From Todiramphus chloris collaris (lineage: Eukaryota; Chordata; Aves; Coraciiformes; Alcedinidae), in assembly GCA_025345505.1 (NCBI GenBank), contig JANVCC010000270.1, forward strand, positions 2,276,269 to 2,340,268: DNA of 64,000 bases, read 5' to 3'. Each line of letters starts with the position of its first letter. Position 1 is the stretch's first letter. The notes under the pieces are model-generated. The model did not search any database. It saw nothing but the letters and a program-made list of their open reading frames with translations, and was not told the DNA's origin. The position numbers were made by a program, and so were the translations under genes. Shown here in pieces: positions 1-10,331 of this stretch.

Positions 1-162
1 ACTCACAATTCCATTTCATTGGAATAATTTGGTGGGTGTCTTTGTGAACTGAAAGCTTTACTTCTTGAGACTGTCAGCTTATTTTTGGCACAGAATGTCT
101 TGTTTTACTTTGTCAAAGTATGGAGTCCTGAGACTGTACCGTTTTCTTTGCACTTCTGCCAG

Positions 163-205
163 GTACCGAGTCAAAGACAAGTCGGACAGAGCAACAGTAG
201 AACAG
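163..205 (+). CDS. RIOK1: RIOK1 coding exon (first in window)
   Basis: AG acceptor at 161-162 and GTGAGT donor from 206. It enters with the last base of a split codon, then 14 codons beginning YRVKDK. This is the segment just before the kinase fold. Confidence 0.92.
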
Positions 206-3200
206 GTGAGTCCTTAACTCATCCAATTTCTCTTTTGACCAGCACAAATAATGTGGAATTTTGGAATCAATGATAAAATGTAGGAGCAGAGTTCTGCCTT
301 GGTTTTCTCTTTCCCTTGTTATCCTGAAGAGACTTTCTTTATGTTTCCTTCTTGAATGAAGGTAGTAATTGCTTCTGTAAACATTCTGGAGCTCATTTTT
401 GCTCTTAGCACCGTGATTTGATCATATATGCAAGGCAGAATTCTGAGTAGTTGCTGTTTGAATCATCATTTGATCCTTAAGAATAGTCAGATGCTGTGGA
501 TCCTTTCATATGATACTGAGACTGGGCTGTATTACTGGGTTTTTAGCCTCTTTAAAGGCAGCAATTGTACTGACTTTTCCGTGTTCAATTTGAGGTGTTG
601 GATCCAAGGACCCGAATGATTCTGTTCAAGATGCTGACGAGAGGTGTCATAGCAGAAATCAATGGCTGCATCAGCACAGGGAAGGAAGTAAGTTCTATCA
701 TGAATGACATAATAGTCTTTTTCTCAGCAAGCTAAATGGAAGCTTTTGGTGCTTAGATGTATTAAAATACCTGGGTTTGGAACTACTGGATTGGTTGGGG
801 TTATCTTGGCATAAAAAGCAATTTATATTGAAAGAAGCAAATTTCCCCAAGTGTGAAAGATTTCTCAGAATACTTAAAACTTATCTGAAACTTGTGGATC
901 TTGTTAATTGTATTTTACAACCACAGTCTTTGGAAAGTATTTGTGTACCCACAATATTAACCAGTGCCTGAAAAAAAATCTTCCAAACCCAGGTAATTCT
1001 TTCTTCCCACGAGACTCCTGCGTGCAGATCAGAGCAGCCCCATGTGCCAGCAGATGTGGGACTGTAATTGGTGTAACAAAATCCTCTTTAAAATAACGCT
1101 AAACCTTCATTGGTTCTGCAAAGCCAGCGTGTTTGTGTGCTGTTGTTATCAAGTAATATTGCAGATAATTAAAAGCAGACCGCAAATTTCCAAGTCAATT
1201 AACAAGTCAGCCTCAGAATGCCTAGTCCCTGGGCTGATCTGCCGTGTGGGGGCTGGGGTGAGCTCACACCTTTTTATCAGATCTTTTCTAGGCTTCAAAA
1301 AGAGGAGGAGGTAGAGGGATATGTTGGTTTAAAGAGTTATTTCTTCCCTTTATAATCTGATAGGCTAATGTATATCATGCCAGTACTGCAGATGGAGAGA
1401 ACAGAGCGATAAAAATCTACAAAACCTCTATTCTGATGTTTAAAGACCGTGATAAGTATGTGAGTGGTGAATTCAGGTGAGCTGGACTTCTGCCTGGTTC
1501 TACTGGGGAGGAGGGGTTGTGTGCAAGGCGGTTAGAATCACTGGTGTTTACACTGCACTGAGAGTCCCTGTTGTCTTTCCTTTCTTTTAAATAAAGATTT
1601 CGTCACGGATATTGCAAAGGCAACCCCAGAAAAATGGTGAAGACCTGGGCTGAGAAAGAAATGAGGAATTTAATAAGGTGATTCTTCCAGTTTTTATTTC
1701 GGCATGCAAAGGTAACTGAAACATTTAAGTTTATAGGAGGTACTCTTCTGGTGCTAGACTGGCTAGTGCTGCCTGGCTGGAGTATTTGAGGAAAGTGTCT
1801 TAAGCTTTCCTGTGGGAAAGAAAGTGGGGGGAGGAATAAAGATATTCTTTTGTCTTGCTGGTCATGCTCTGAGCTCTTCAGTGTCTGAACTCTCCATCTG
1901 ACATGACTGAAAAGCAAGAAAAAGGTAGAACTAGCTGCTGCTGAGTACCAGCCCAGTGTGATACAGGTTAGTCTAGGATTAACCTGAGCTGGGTATGGAT
2001 TCCTTCTCTGAAGTGGGAATGCTGAGAGATGGGTCAGAGCCAGAGTGGTTGTGACTTTTTGTATTCATTTCCTGGTTCTTAACAAGTGAGAGTTTCCCAA
2101 GCAGAGGAACTCTTGTTGTGTGTTGTGTTTGAAGCAGCAGAGCTCCTATAGGTGCTAGTGCAAAGCAACTAGTGGAGTTTGGGTTTATTGTTTTTGTGCC
2201 TTTGTTCCTGTGCTGCAGGTTGAATACAGCCCAGATACCTTGCCCAGAGCCAATTATGTTAAGAAGCCATGTCCTCATCATGGGCTTTATTGGTAAAGGT
2301 GATAGGTAAGTATCCTTAGAAAACCAAATACATTTTTTTAGCAGCTTTCCACAAAGGTTTATTAAAACCAGACAAACCGTCCCTCTGAATTTACCTCTCC
2401 TTGCTTTAAGCCTGTAAAATTAACATCTTGCTTTTACAGGTGCACATCACTTACAGTACACGGAGACATTTGCCAGCTACTGCTGCAGTCAATCTGCATC
2501 TTCTGAACCTGCAGTTGTGTGCAGAATGAATTTGTGAAGTGGCTTAACCAGAGATTAAGGCTGGAAAGGCTTGCTAATCATATGCAGAGATAGCTCACAA
2601 TTTTGTAGCACACGCTTTAATGTAGCATGGACCAAATTAGTTGTAAATGGAGCTCTAGTATCTTTTTCTAGTATCTCTTCTAGTATTCTTTACTAGTGTT
2701 TAGTATCTTCTTTGGGGAGCCCAGAACTGGACCCAGTTCTCCAGATGTGGCCTCACTAGGGCAGAGTAGAGAGGGAGGAGAACCTCCCTGGACCTGCTGG
2801 CCACGCTCTTCTTCATGCACCCAAGGTGAAGAAGGGAAAAAGTATTCACTTTTCCTTATTTGTGCTGTGCTTTCAAGGCCTGCTCCTCTGCTGAAGAACG
2901 CTCAGCTATCTGACTCCAAGGTCCGCGAACTGTACCTGCAAATCATCCAGTACATGAGGAGAATGTACCAAGATGCCAGACTTGTCCACGCAGATCTCAG
3001 TGAATTTAATATGCTGTATGTTTTTAAACTTTGCTTGAAATTGTGACATCTGAAATACATGCCTTGGCAGCCTCTGTGAAGAGTGCTTGCCTGCCTTTAA
3101 GGGAGGGTGGGGTCCCTTACGTGACTGTGTTTTGTAACTTTTGTCATTAATTATGTAGCTTTGAACCCATACTTGAGCTTTCTCTATTTAAAGCCTCTCT

Positions 3201-6200
3201 GTGTTTGTCTGCAGGTACCACAGCGGGGACGTGTACATCATTGATGTGTCTCAGGCTGTGGAGCACGACCACCCACACGCGCTGGAGTTCCTGCGAAAGG
3301 ATTGTGCCAACGTTAACGGTGAGCAGGCTGCACTTCAGCTCTTGTTCTGACGGCTGGTTTACCTGGGATCTGTGTTCACCTGTGCTCTTTCAGGTGTAGT
3401 TGACTGCAGAAGCTGTCAAACTTCTGTTAAAATAGAATCATAGAATGGTTTGGGTTGAAAGGGACCTTTAAAGCTCGTCTAGTGCCACCCCCTTCACACT
3501 CCCTTCATCCCCCAGCCTATATTGATACCGGGGTTGCCCCAACCCTGGTGCAGGTCCTTGCACTTGGCCTTGGTGAACCTCACAAGGTTCACACAGGCCA
3601 CTTCTCCAGCTTGTCCAGCTCCCTCTGGATGACATCCCCAGCAGCAGCAAAGTGCTGGTATGGCAAACAGCTTCTGCCTAGCTTCCTTGAACCCTGCCAT
3701 TGTCATGCTGTTGGATCATAATGAGTGGATACTTCCATTTCTTCAAAGGCAAAAGTTTGAGGTCTCTGTTCCTTATTATTGGAAATACATTTTTCACTGT
3801 AGTCATTGCAGATATTACACCTGCCTTAAATTGTTTGCTTCTTAGCCCCTGCTCCATTAAGTCTGGACCCTGCTGCAGTGGGTTTGGGTTTTATATTTAT
3901 CCAGTTATTCTCCTTTCAGTATTGGTGGCATCTGGAAGATGAACAGTTTTATTTCAGATTACCAAGACTTACCTGATAACTACACCCAGTATGATGCAAG
4001 ACATGCTGCTGAGACTTTCCCAAGTCACCAGCATCATCAGTTTGCTGTAACTGTCCCTTTAACAGCATGGTAACACGTTACATGCAGTAACTTACAGTTT
4101 TTGTCTCTACCCTTGTTTCCTGGTAGACTTCTTCCAGAAGCGCAATGTTGCAGTGATGACTGTGAGGGAGCTGTTTGAGTTTATTACCGATCCTTCTATC
4201 ACAAGCGAGAACATTGATGATTACCTGTCCAAGGTGAGACCTCGTGGGAAGACTTGAACAATAAACTCAGATCTAGTTTAAGCTCCTTCATCTCTTTTAC
4301 TCTACGTCCTGCTATTGAAGGAAGCTGGTACATGACAAGATGTTCTGCTAGTGCATCAAAAAGCCATGCTCAGAGTGGAGATTTGATGCCTCGTTCCCAG
4401 TCAAGACCACAGGAGTGTGTTCCACTTACCAGTACAGCTTGGGGATTTCCAGATGACATGTGCTCCCTGTCATACTGGAGGTTGAACGAGCCTGAGCTGT
4501 GCTGTGTGGTTCCCCTCACTTGTGCTCCTCTGGCTTGCTCAGTGTGCATGAGAAGAGCCAAGTTCCAGGCTCACCATATTCTCCTCAGGCTGTTACATCC
4601 TGTAGTCCTGCTGGGCCTGCCCGAAGTTGTTCTGGAAGGAGTAGCAAGTGTGTTTTCCTGCTCTTAATAAAGCAGATCTGCAGTGACAAGTGTGCTTCGC
4701 AGAACCTTTGGGTACCATTAGGTGTCACTCAAGGCATTGCTGGAGGGACTGCTGGAGTATTGGAGAGCAATAGTGTGGAGTACAGGGAGAAACAGATGGG
4801 AATGGTTAGCTGGATGAAGTGATGTGATTCTAAACAGTGATAACTTTGTATTGTTTTTTGTTTCTTCAGGCAATGGAAATAGCATCAAAAAGAACAGAGG
4901 AGGAAAGATCCAGTCAAGATAAAGTAGATGAGGAAGTAAGTGAGGATTTTTGTTCCTGCTCTGAACTGAATATTAACCTTGCCCCTTCTACAGAATGAAA
5001 AATGGTTTGGTTTATTTGGCAAAATGTACAGTTGATAAGCAAAAAATACAGAGTTGTCTTGAACGAGTTGAGATGTGAAGTCTCAGGGGTTGCCCTGTGT
5101 CGAAACTGGCAGCGATAAGGTGTGAGAAAGCACACACTCCATTTCCTAACCCAACGTGTTTGCTTGCAGCAGTGCACTGTAACAGTTGCCCCCTGAAGGC
5201 TTTGTAAACATCACAATAAAAACGGCAGAGAAAATCTTTCAAATGCAAAACCTTAGGACTTGGGTTAAGGGGAACTTCAAAGGATTGGAGGCTTTTGTAA
5301 GTGGCCTGGTAGTAATCAGGCTATGGAAGGAGCCTGCTTAGTTCTGATCTGTCAGTCACATGGCAGTTGCATGTTAAGTCTGCTCCTGCAAAGTGGGGGA
5401 AAAAAAACCCCAAAGTTACAAGATCCTTCATCATTATTCTCTTATGGATGTGTAATTACGAAGGAAGAACGTGCTGAAGCTCTAGGGAAATGAGGAAGTC
5501 TGTGTTTCCCTTCACTCTCCTAGGTGTTTAAGAAGGCCTACATACCCCGAACTTTGACTGAAGTGAAAAACTACGAGAGAGACGTGGATATAATGATGAA
5601 ACTGAAAGAGGAGGATATGGCATTGAACGTCCAGCAGGATAATGTGAGTAGAAATACTGAGGCACTGCAAAAAAAGGAGGAGGGAATATGAATTCTTCTT
5701 ACTGGAAGTTGATAGCAACAAACAAAACCAGAAGCTTTGTTACCGAGGCGTGGAGTTCTGGATGGAGTGTAATACTTTACAGTTGTCTGGTCAGTACTAA
5801 TGAAAACACTGTGGGGCTTTTCTTGGTTGGTTTAGAGTTTTTTAGATGATAATTTTCTCTGGACATGAAGATTTAAGACTCATATTTTGATAATGTCATT
5901 TTCTTTCTCCCTGGGTGTAGATTCTCTACCAGACTGTGACAGGACTGAAGAAGGATTTGTCTGGTGTTCAGAAGGTGAGAGGGTCTTTTTACAATCCTTC
6001 ACTTGAGCTGTTTTCAGAAGAAGTGCTCTTGCAGCTGACCCCCTGTACGAGTGACCGTTTACATCCAGGATGGGTCTGGCACAACAGCACACCAGGTGAA
6101 TTGCTCCCCTGTGCCCAGGCTGGTGCTGGGTGGCTTGAGAATGAAATGCTAATCCTCCTGCTGGCTGTCACCTCTCCAGTCAAGGTGGAGAGAAGACATT

Positions 6201-7960
6201 TTCCCATTATGGCAAATGCAATTGCTTTAAATAGTAGCACAGTTACAAGTTTTAACGTGTTCTGGGTGGCTCTGCTGTAATTGTTGTGTAAACAACCCTG
6301 CAGTAAAAGGCATAAGGTGCTGTGTCTTACTACATTTGAAGTACTTGGCAATGACACTTCTATAAAGTACGTTGGGTGCACATCAGTCTGTAGGAATATA
6401 ATTCAAGGCACAAGCCTTTTGCAGGTTCCCCCTCTTCCCTTTGTAAGTGTTACCAAGCAGTGGTGGAGACTCTGTTTTCAATGGAAATATAAATACAGAT
6501 GGGATCAGGCTGCAGCAGAGTCTCTAGGCTTGTTTAAGTGTAAGTGACTTGTCCAGTGTAGATATTTGTGTCTGGAATAAAACCTACATACAGCATCCCC
6601 AAAGTAGGCTTGGCTATAATCCAGGTAGAATTAAAAATTGGCTTCCACATTTGTTAACAAATTGCTGTTTAATGTATGGAAATGAATTGGGGAGCACCAG
6701 TAGTTCTGTGCTATGAGCCCTGACCTAAAAGGTGCTGGTGCTGTGTTGTACATTCTAGATTCTTTGTTTTTGCTCTGGAGCTAAGAACAACTAAATCTAT
6801 TTTTTCATGATTTTTCTGGAGACTCAGTGATGGTGGCAGTAAGGGTGATGGCACGAGCTCACTACTTTGCAGGAAATAGTTATTTATATGTATGTGTGTG
6901 TGTATCATGGCTAGGCTTCTTTGGTTTGGCTTGATATAATTCTTTCAATATATTTTGCAGATTCCTGCACTTCTTGAAAAGGCTGATGAGTCTGAAACAG
7001 ACTCTGATGATGATGACTGTGGTGGCAGCTCAGAGGACTCTGATTCTGGCTGTAAAGGATCAGTACATCCCAAAGACAAACCTGCTGAAGTTAGCCTGGA
7101 CAAAAAGGTCAGCTGGCCAGGAACTGTTTCCTTTTCCCTACCTCTGCCTATGTGACAGGAAAAAATCAACAAACTTACTTCTGAGTGGTTCTGGCTACTT
7201 GTTTTGTCTGACACAAGCTGTAGACTTTTCCTGGTATAGAGAATGACAGCAAAGAAAGTGAATTTCATTCTGGATGCTTTAATGATGGTGGGCTTATGCA
7301 GAGGAGTATTTAACATCTTTCTGAAGCCTAGAAGAGAGATCCCTGCAGGGAATTCCTAAAGGCTGTGCAAAGCAGAATTTAGTGAGGCCTGGGAAGCTCT
7401 TCAGCACCTCTGGCTGCCCTCCCAGGCTTTGGTGTGATCGTGGTCCCTGCTTAACCTCCAGGGAACTGAGACCACTCGAGAGAGTGGAGACTTGGGGACG
7501 ATGTTTTTCCCCACTGGGGATTTTGCAGTACCATTAACACAGGTAGCAGCAAACCTCCACCAGGCACCCTGTAGTCTTGGGTGTAAACAGTGTGAGTTAA
7601 GGGTGCCTCTTGGTCCCTTTCTTCAAAGGTTGCATGAAACTCAGGGTTTTCCTAGTTGGATTTTTGCCTTGTCACCCTCAGCCTAAACTCCTTTTTCCCT
7701 TCCCCACGGCGTTCCCACTGATTGTTTTTATTCCTTCCATGTGATAACCTCATTTTTACGTTGTGTGCTAATTCTTAATGTAATGATTGACCTGCTCAGC
7801 ACCTCTCACTCCTTCTGGCTTTCAATGAATGGTGTTCGGTTCCTTCCAGGAAAGGAAAAAAATGGTTAAAGAAGCCCAAAGAGAGAAGAGAAAAAACAAA
7901 ATCCCAAAGCACGTGAAGAAGCGGAAAGAAAAGACTGCAAAGATGAAGAAAGGCAAATAA
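163..7960 (+). CDS. RIOK1: RIO kinase 1, C-terminal 420 residues (13 coding exons)
   Basis: RIOK1 is an atypical Ser/Thr kinase/ATPase that acts in the cytoplasm on late pre-40S particles and is also known as a PRMT5-complex partner. The exons join in frame to 420 residues plus TAA; by recall of the human protein (568 aa) about 146 N-terminal residues lie upstream of the window. Numbering from the first whole codon, the nucleotide-binding loop STGKEANVY spans residues 41-49 across an exon junction, the invariant Lys of AIKIY is residue 62, the catalytic loop HADLSEFN has Asp178 and Asn183, and the metal-binding Asp of IIDVS is residue 195. All catalytic residues are present, so the kinase should be active. 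After the kinase domain come a helical segment, an acidic Ser/Asp-rich linker (exon 6961-7107) and a very basic Lys/Arg tail (exon 7850-7960). The join is 163-205, 595-687, 1364-1476, 1597-1677, 2219-2305, 2878-3015, 3215-3318, 4127-4233, 4870-4935, 5524-5643, 5921-5974, 6961-7107, 7850-7960. Identity is very secure. Confidence 0.96.
206..1363 (+). other. RIOK1 introns around exon 595-687
   Basis: Ordinary intron sequence (206-594 and 688-1363). I see no repeat, RNA gene or extra exon in either. Confidence 0.6.
595..687 (+). CDS. RIOK1: RIOK1 coding exon, N-lobe and start of ATP loop
   Basis: 31 whole codons (VLDPRTRM to STGKE) between an AG at 593-594 and a GTAAGT donor. It ends in the middle of the nucleotide-binding loop. 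Confidence 0.95.
1364..1476 (+). CDS. RIOK1: RIOK1 coding exon with the ATP-binding lysine
   Basis: It starts ANVYHAS, completing the ATP loop, and carries the invariant Lys of AIKIYKTS. 37 codons plus two bases; donor GTGAGC. Confidence 0.95.
1597..1677 (+). CDS. RIOK1: RIOK1 coding exon, N-lobe
   Basis: One base completing Arg, then [17 protein letters not shown] and onward; ends on two bases of a split Arg codon before GTGATT. Phase matches both neighbours. Confidence 0.94.
2219..2305 (+). CDS. RIOK1: RIOK1 coding exon, hinge region
   Basis: Encodes [18 protein letters not shown] to FIGKGD, with a strong GTAAGT donor at 2306. A second GT upstream (2299) would break the phase with the next exon, so 2305 is preferred. 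Confidence 0.92.
2714..2826 (-). repeat. CR1 LINE fragment (minus)
   Basis: The run from GGGGAGCCCAGAACTGG to CCACGCTCTTC is the reverse complement of part of the plus-strand CR1 at 34965-35075, which confirms it as the same family. It is 5'- and 3'-truncated and sits in a RIOK1 intron. Confidence 0.85.
2878..3015 (+). CDS. RIOK1: RIOK1 coding exon with the catalytic loop
   Basis: Encodes PAPLLKN to HADLSEFNM, holding the catalytic Asp and the metal-binding Asn. Donor GTATGT. A CR1 fragment ends only about 50 bases before its acceptor. Confidence 0.95.
3215..3318 (+). CDS. RIOK1: RIOK1 coding exon with metal-binding Asp
   Basis: Encodes [20 protein letters not shown] and onward; the Asp of IIDVS takes the place of the DFG aspartate. 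Donor GTGAGC. Confidence 0.95.
3432..3640 (-). repeat. CR1 LINE 3' end (minus)
   Basis: Starts with the inverted CR1 tail ATAGAATCATAGAATGG, then the usual 'ttgggttgaaagggacc' and 'ttgcacttggccttg' blocks. It lies in the RIOK1 intron after exon 3215-3318. Confidence 0.9.
4127..4233 (+). CDS. RIOK1: RIOK1 coding exon, C-lobe
   Basis: Encodes [18 protein letters not shown] and onward to DYLSK, the last helices of the RIO fold. Two bases complete the split Asp codon; donor GTGAGA. Confidence 0.94.
4870..4935 (+). CDS. RIOK1: RIOK1 coding exon, post-kinase
   Basis: 22 whole codons, [19 protein letters not shown] and onward; acceptor CAG at 4867-4869, donor GTAAGT. Confidence 0.94.
5524..5643 (+). 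CDS. RIOK1: RIOK1 coding exon, post-kinase helices
   Basis: 40 whole codons, [20 protein letters not shown] to VQQDN; acceptor TAG, donor GTGAGT. Confidence 0.94.
5921..5974 (+). CDS. RIOK1: RIOK1 coding exon, short
   Basis: 18 whole codons, [18 protein letters not shown]; acceptor TAG at 5918-5920, donor GTGAGA. Confidence 0.94.
5975..6960 (+). other. RIOK1 intron, nothing recognised
   Basis: 986 bases of unique sequence with a short TG-rich run near 6890-6905. Overlapping short open frames on both strands show no family features. Confidence 0.55.
6961..7107 (+). CDS. RIOK1: RIOK1 coding exon, acidic linker
   Basis: 49 codons from [19 protein letters not shown], rich in Asp, Glu and Ser and likely a casein-kinase-2-type phosphorylation region (inference). 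Donor GTCAGC is weak but the phase fits the last exon. Confidence 0.92.
7850..7960 (+). CDS. RIOK1: RIOK1 terminal coding exon, basic tail
   Basis: 36 codons plus TAA. The peptide is almost all Lys, Arg and Glu (for example [19 protein letters not shown]), the conserved basic C-terminus of RIOK1. Confidence 0.95.
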   Translation, partial: ERKKMVKEAQREKRKNKIPKHVKKRKEKTAKMKKGK

Positions 7961-8062
7961 AATCAGCTTTGGCTCGAGGAAAGGGCTGGTTGGTTGTGGG
8001 TTATTCAGTCACCATCTTTTTTTTTTCATTTTTAAAAAAATAAATATTTTTTATTTATATAC
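7961..8062 (+). terminator. RIOK1: RIOK1 3'UTR and poly(A) signal
   Basis: AATAAA is at 8039-8044, about 80 bases after the stop and following a T-rich and A-rich stretch. Cleavage is expected near 8055-8065; the exact site is inferred. The 3'UTR is very short, and no better signal is seen before the CR1 element that follows. Confidence 0.75.
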
Positions 8063-8159
8063 AATGAGTATGAACTGTGAGGCTGGTGTTGTTAATAACA
8101 TGGTTTTGGAACAAAGTATATACTGTGGGGCTCTTGGTGGGAAAGAGGGAGTTTAACAC

Positions 8160-8537
8160 TGGTCTGGTGAGGAGAAGCTGGGGGACCTGGACTTGTTTAG
8201 CCTGGAGCAAAGGAGGCTGAGGGGAGACCTTCTGGCTCTGACAGCTCCTGACAGGAGGCTGGAGCCAGGGGGTGTTGGGCTCTGCTCCCAAGAGACAAGT
8301 GACAGCAGAAGAGGAACCGGCCTCGAGTTGCCCCAGGAGAGGTTTAGGTTGGACACAAGGGAAAATGTCTACAAGGACCCAGGCTGCCCAGGGCAGGGGT
8401 GGAGTCCCCGTGATCCCTGGAGGGGTTTCCAAGCTGTGATGCTGAGGGACAGGGGTCAGTGGTGCCCTGGCAGTGCTGGGTTAACGGTTGGACTTGATGA
8501 TCTTACAGTCTCTCCTACCTAAACAATTCTGTGATGC
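8160..8537 (+). repeat. CR1 LINE 3' end (plus)
   Basis: Contains the CR1 blocks 'gaggctgaggggagacc', 'ggtttaggttgg', 'ccaggctgcccagggca' and the tail 'attctgtgatgctct'. It lies about 100 bases past the RIOK1 poly(A) signal. Confidence 0.92.
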
Positions 8538-10125
8538 TCTAGGTATAGACAGGATTGCTGGAGCATGTTGGGAAGCAAGACTGTTTCCTCAGCAAGCGGA
8601 GATGTTCGGTGGGAGACTGGGATGAAATACCTGCTTTTGGGAAGCTGCAGTTACAGCAGGTGCCAGAAAGAGGGCAGCCTCTAACTGGGTTGTGATGGGA
8701 GGAGGAGGTGCAAGACCTACCTCCAGCGGTGAGGGGATGCTCTGGGTGGCCAGCTGCTTAATAACAAGGGCTGAGATGCTGCTGGATGTATGGACACACG
8801 ATCTGGCTTTGCTTTGACCCCACGCGAGCTGAGGTAGTGACATAATCAGGCAGAGGTGACCTCGGTGATGGCTGCCCTGGACCTGCTGGCTTGTGTTTGT
8901 GGGTGAAGGTGAGAGAAACAACAGCTCTGAGCACTTCACCCTCCAAATCCCGTTGTGTTGGGGATTCTTCCTGTGGTCGGACAAGGCTGTGGGGTTGTGC
9001 ATGTCTGCGACAACGGCTGTGCCTCACGAAGGGGCGTGTGAGTCCGGGGCTTGTCGGGCACAAGAGAGAACCCTTTTTTGTCTGGGCTGGGTGCTCTGCA
9101 GGTGAGGATGGATGCTGGTTCTTGGCGAAGAGCCTGGAAGCCCCGGAGCGTGTGTCGCGCTGCGCGGTGTCACCTCCTTTACCCCAGGAGATGCTTCAGA
9201 GCAAGGAGGCCGCTCCCGGCTGTGCTCGAGGGAGGAGGAGATGTCCCAGCCCACGCAGCCTCGTCTTCCCTCCGGGCCCTGCACCACAGCCTGATCAGGT
9301 TTGCCCAGCTCCAGCCATCCTCTAGCACAAGGGTGGTCCTGGAGCAGCCATGGGGCATCGGAGCCTTCCTGGCAGGGAGGTGCAGCAGGACCGGGTGAGC
9401 CGTCCGCCTCCCGCGCTCTGCAGGGCTTGCTTGCCTCGTTGGGCGCGGGTGCGGAGCGTGGCAGCTCGAGTTGCTGACAGCTGGGGTTTGGTTTGGTTTC
9501 GGGGTTTTTTCTTTCCCTTTGTTCCCCCAGTTGTTTAGTTTCCAAGGATTAACCTAAGAACAAACTTGGCCCTTCTTCCCGACGTGCAACAACCAGGCTG
9601 CCACCCCTGCAGCGGGACTGCGAGCTCTCCCGAGCTGCGCTGTGAGCGCTGGACCCAGCCTACAGCACTAGGTTTAAAACTGATCTAGACCCGAGATCTG
9701 CGTCTGCTTTGGAGCTCACAAAGGCTGGGCCCAAGTTCAGCAGGCTCTGCAGTTGGCAGGTGTCGCTGGTTGGTATTTGTATGTTTGCGTTTTTCTCTTT
9801 TCTTTTTGAAAGACTGCATTGGGCTGCTGCGGAGCGGGATGAAGGATGGGCAGTGACCCTTCTCCTGGCGTTGGCACTCAGCTAAGGGCTGCTGTGAAGG
9901 CCAGTGATGGGGGTATGAGCAGTGAAAGCTTGGTTCATAGCCATCTTCTGCTGAAGTCGCTGGAGCCAGAGCATTTTCTTGGCATTCCTGCTCTTAAGCT
10001 TTGCTTTTCATCCATCCCCTCACCACACTGAAGCCTCAACCCTTCGAGCTTAGCATGACCCCCATGTTCTGGGCTGCCACCTCCCTCGCAGCCTCAGCCA
10101 GGGCTGGAAGTGTAGATTACATACT
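8538..10125. other. Intergenic, no gene recognised
   Basis: Unique sequence, moderately GC-rich between about 9000 and 9500 with scattered CpGs. Overlapping open frames on both strands look like a base-composition effect. No splice-linked coding frame or repeat is recognised. Confidence 0.5.
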
Positions 10126-10331
10126 AAGAAAAATTTCTTCTCCTTGAGGGTTGTCCAGGGCTGTCCCAGGCTGCCCAGGGCAGGGGGGGAGTCCCCGTGA
10201 TCCCTGGAGGGGTTTCCAAGCCGTGGAGCTGTGGTGCTGAGGGCCAGGGGGCAGTGGTGCCCTGGCAGTGCTGGGGAAGGGTTGGTGACTCGATGACCTT
10301 CACAGTCTCTTCCAACCGAAACAATCCTAAG
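10126..10331 (+). repeat. CR1 LINE 3' end (plus)
   Basis: 'aaatttcttctccttgagggttgtcc' through 'ttccaaccgaaacaatcc', a truncated copy of the same block as 45221-45470 and 17740-17900. Confidence 0.9.

Noticed and set aside
9000..9540. Second CpG island with a possible gene
   Set aside because: CpG density is only moderate and no splice-consistent or conserved frame is present.
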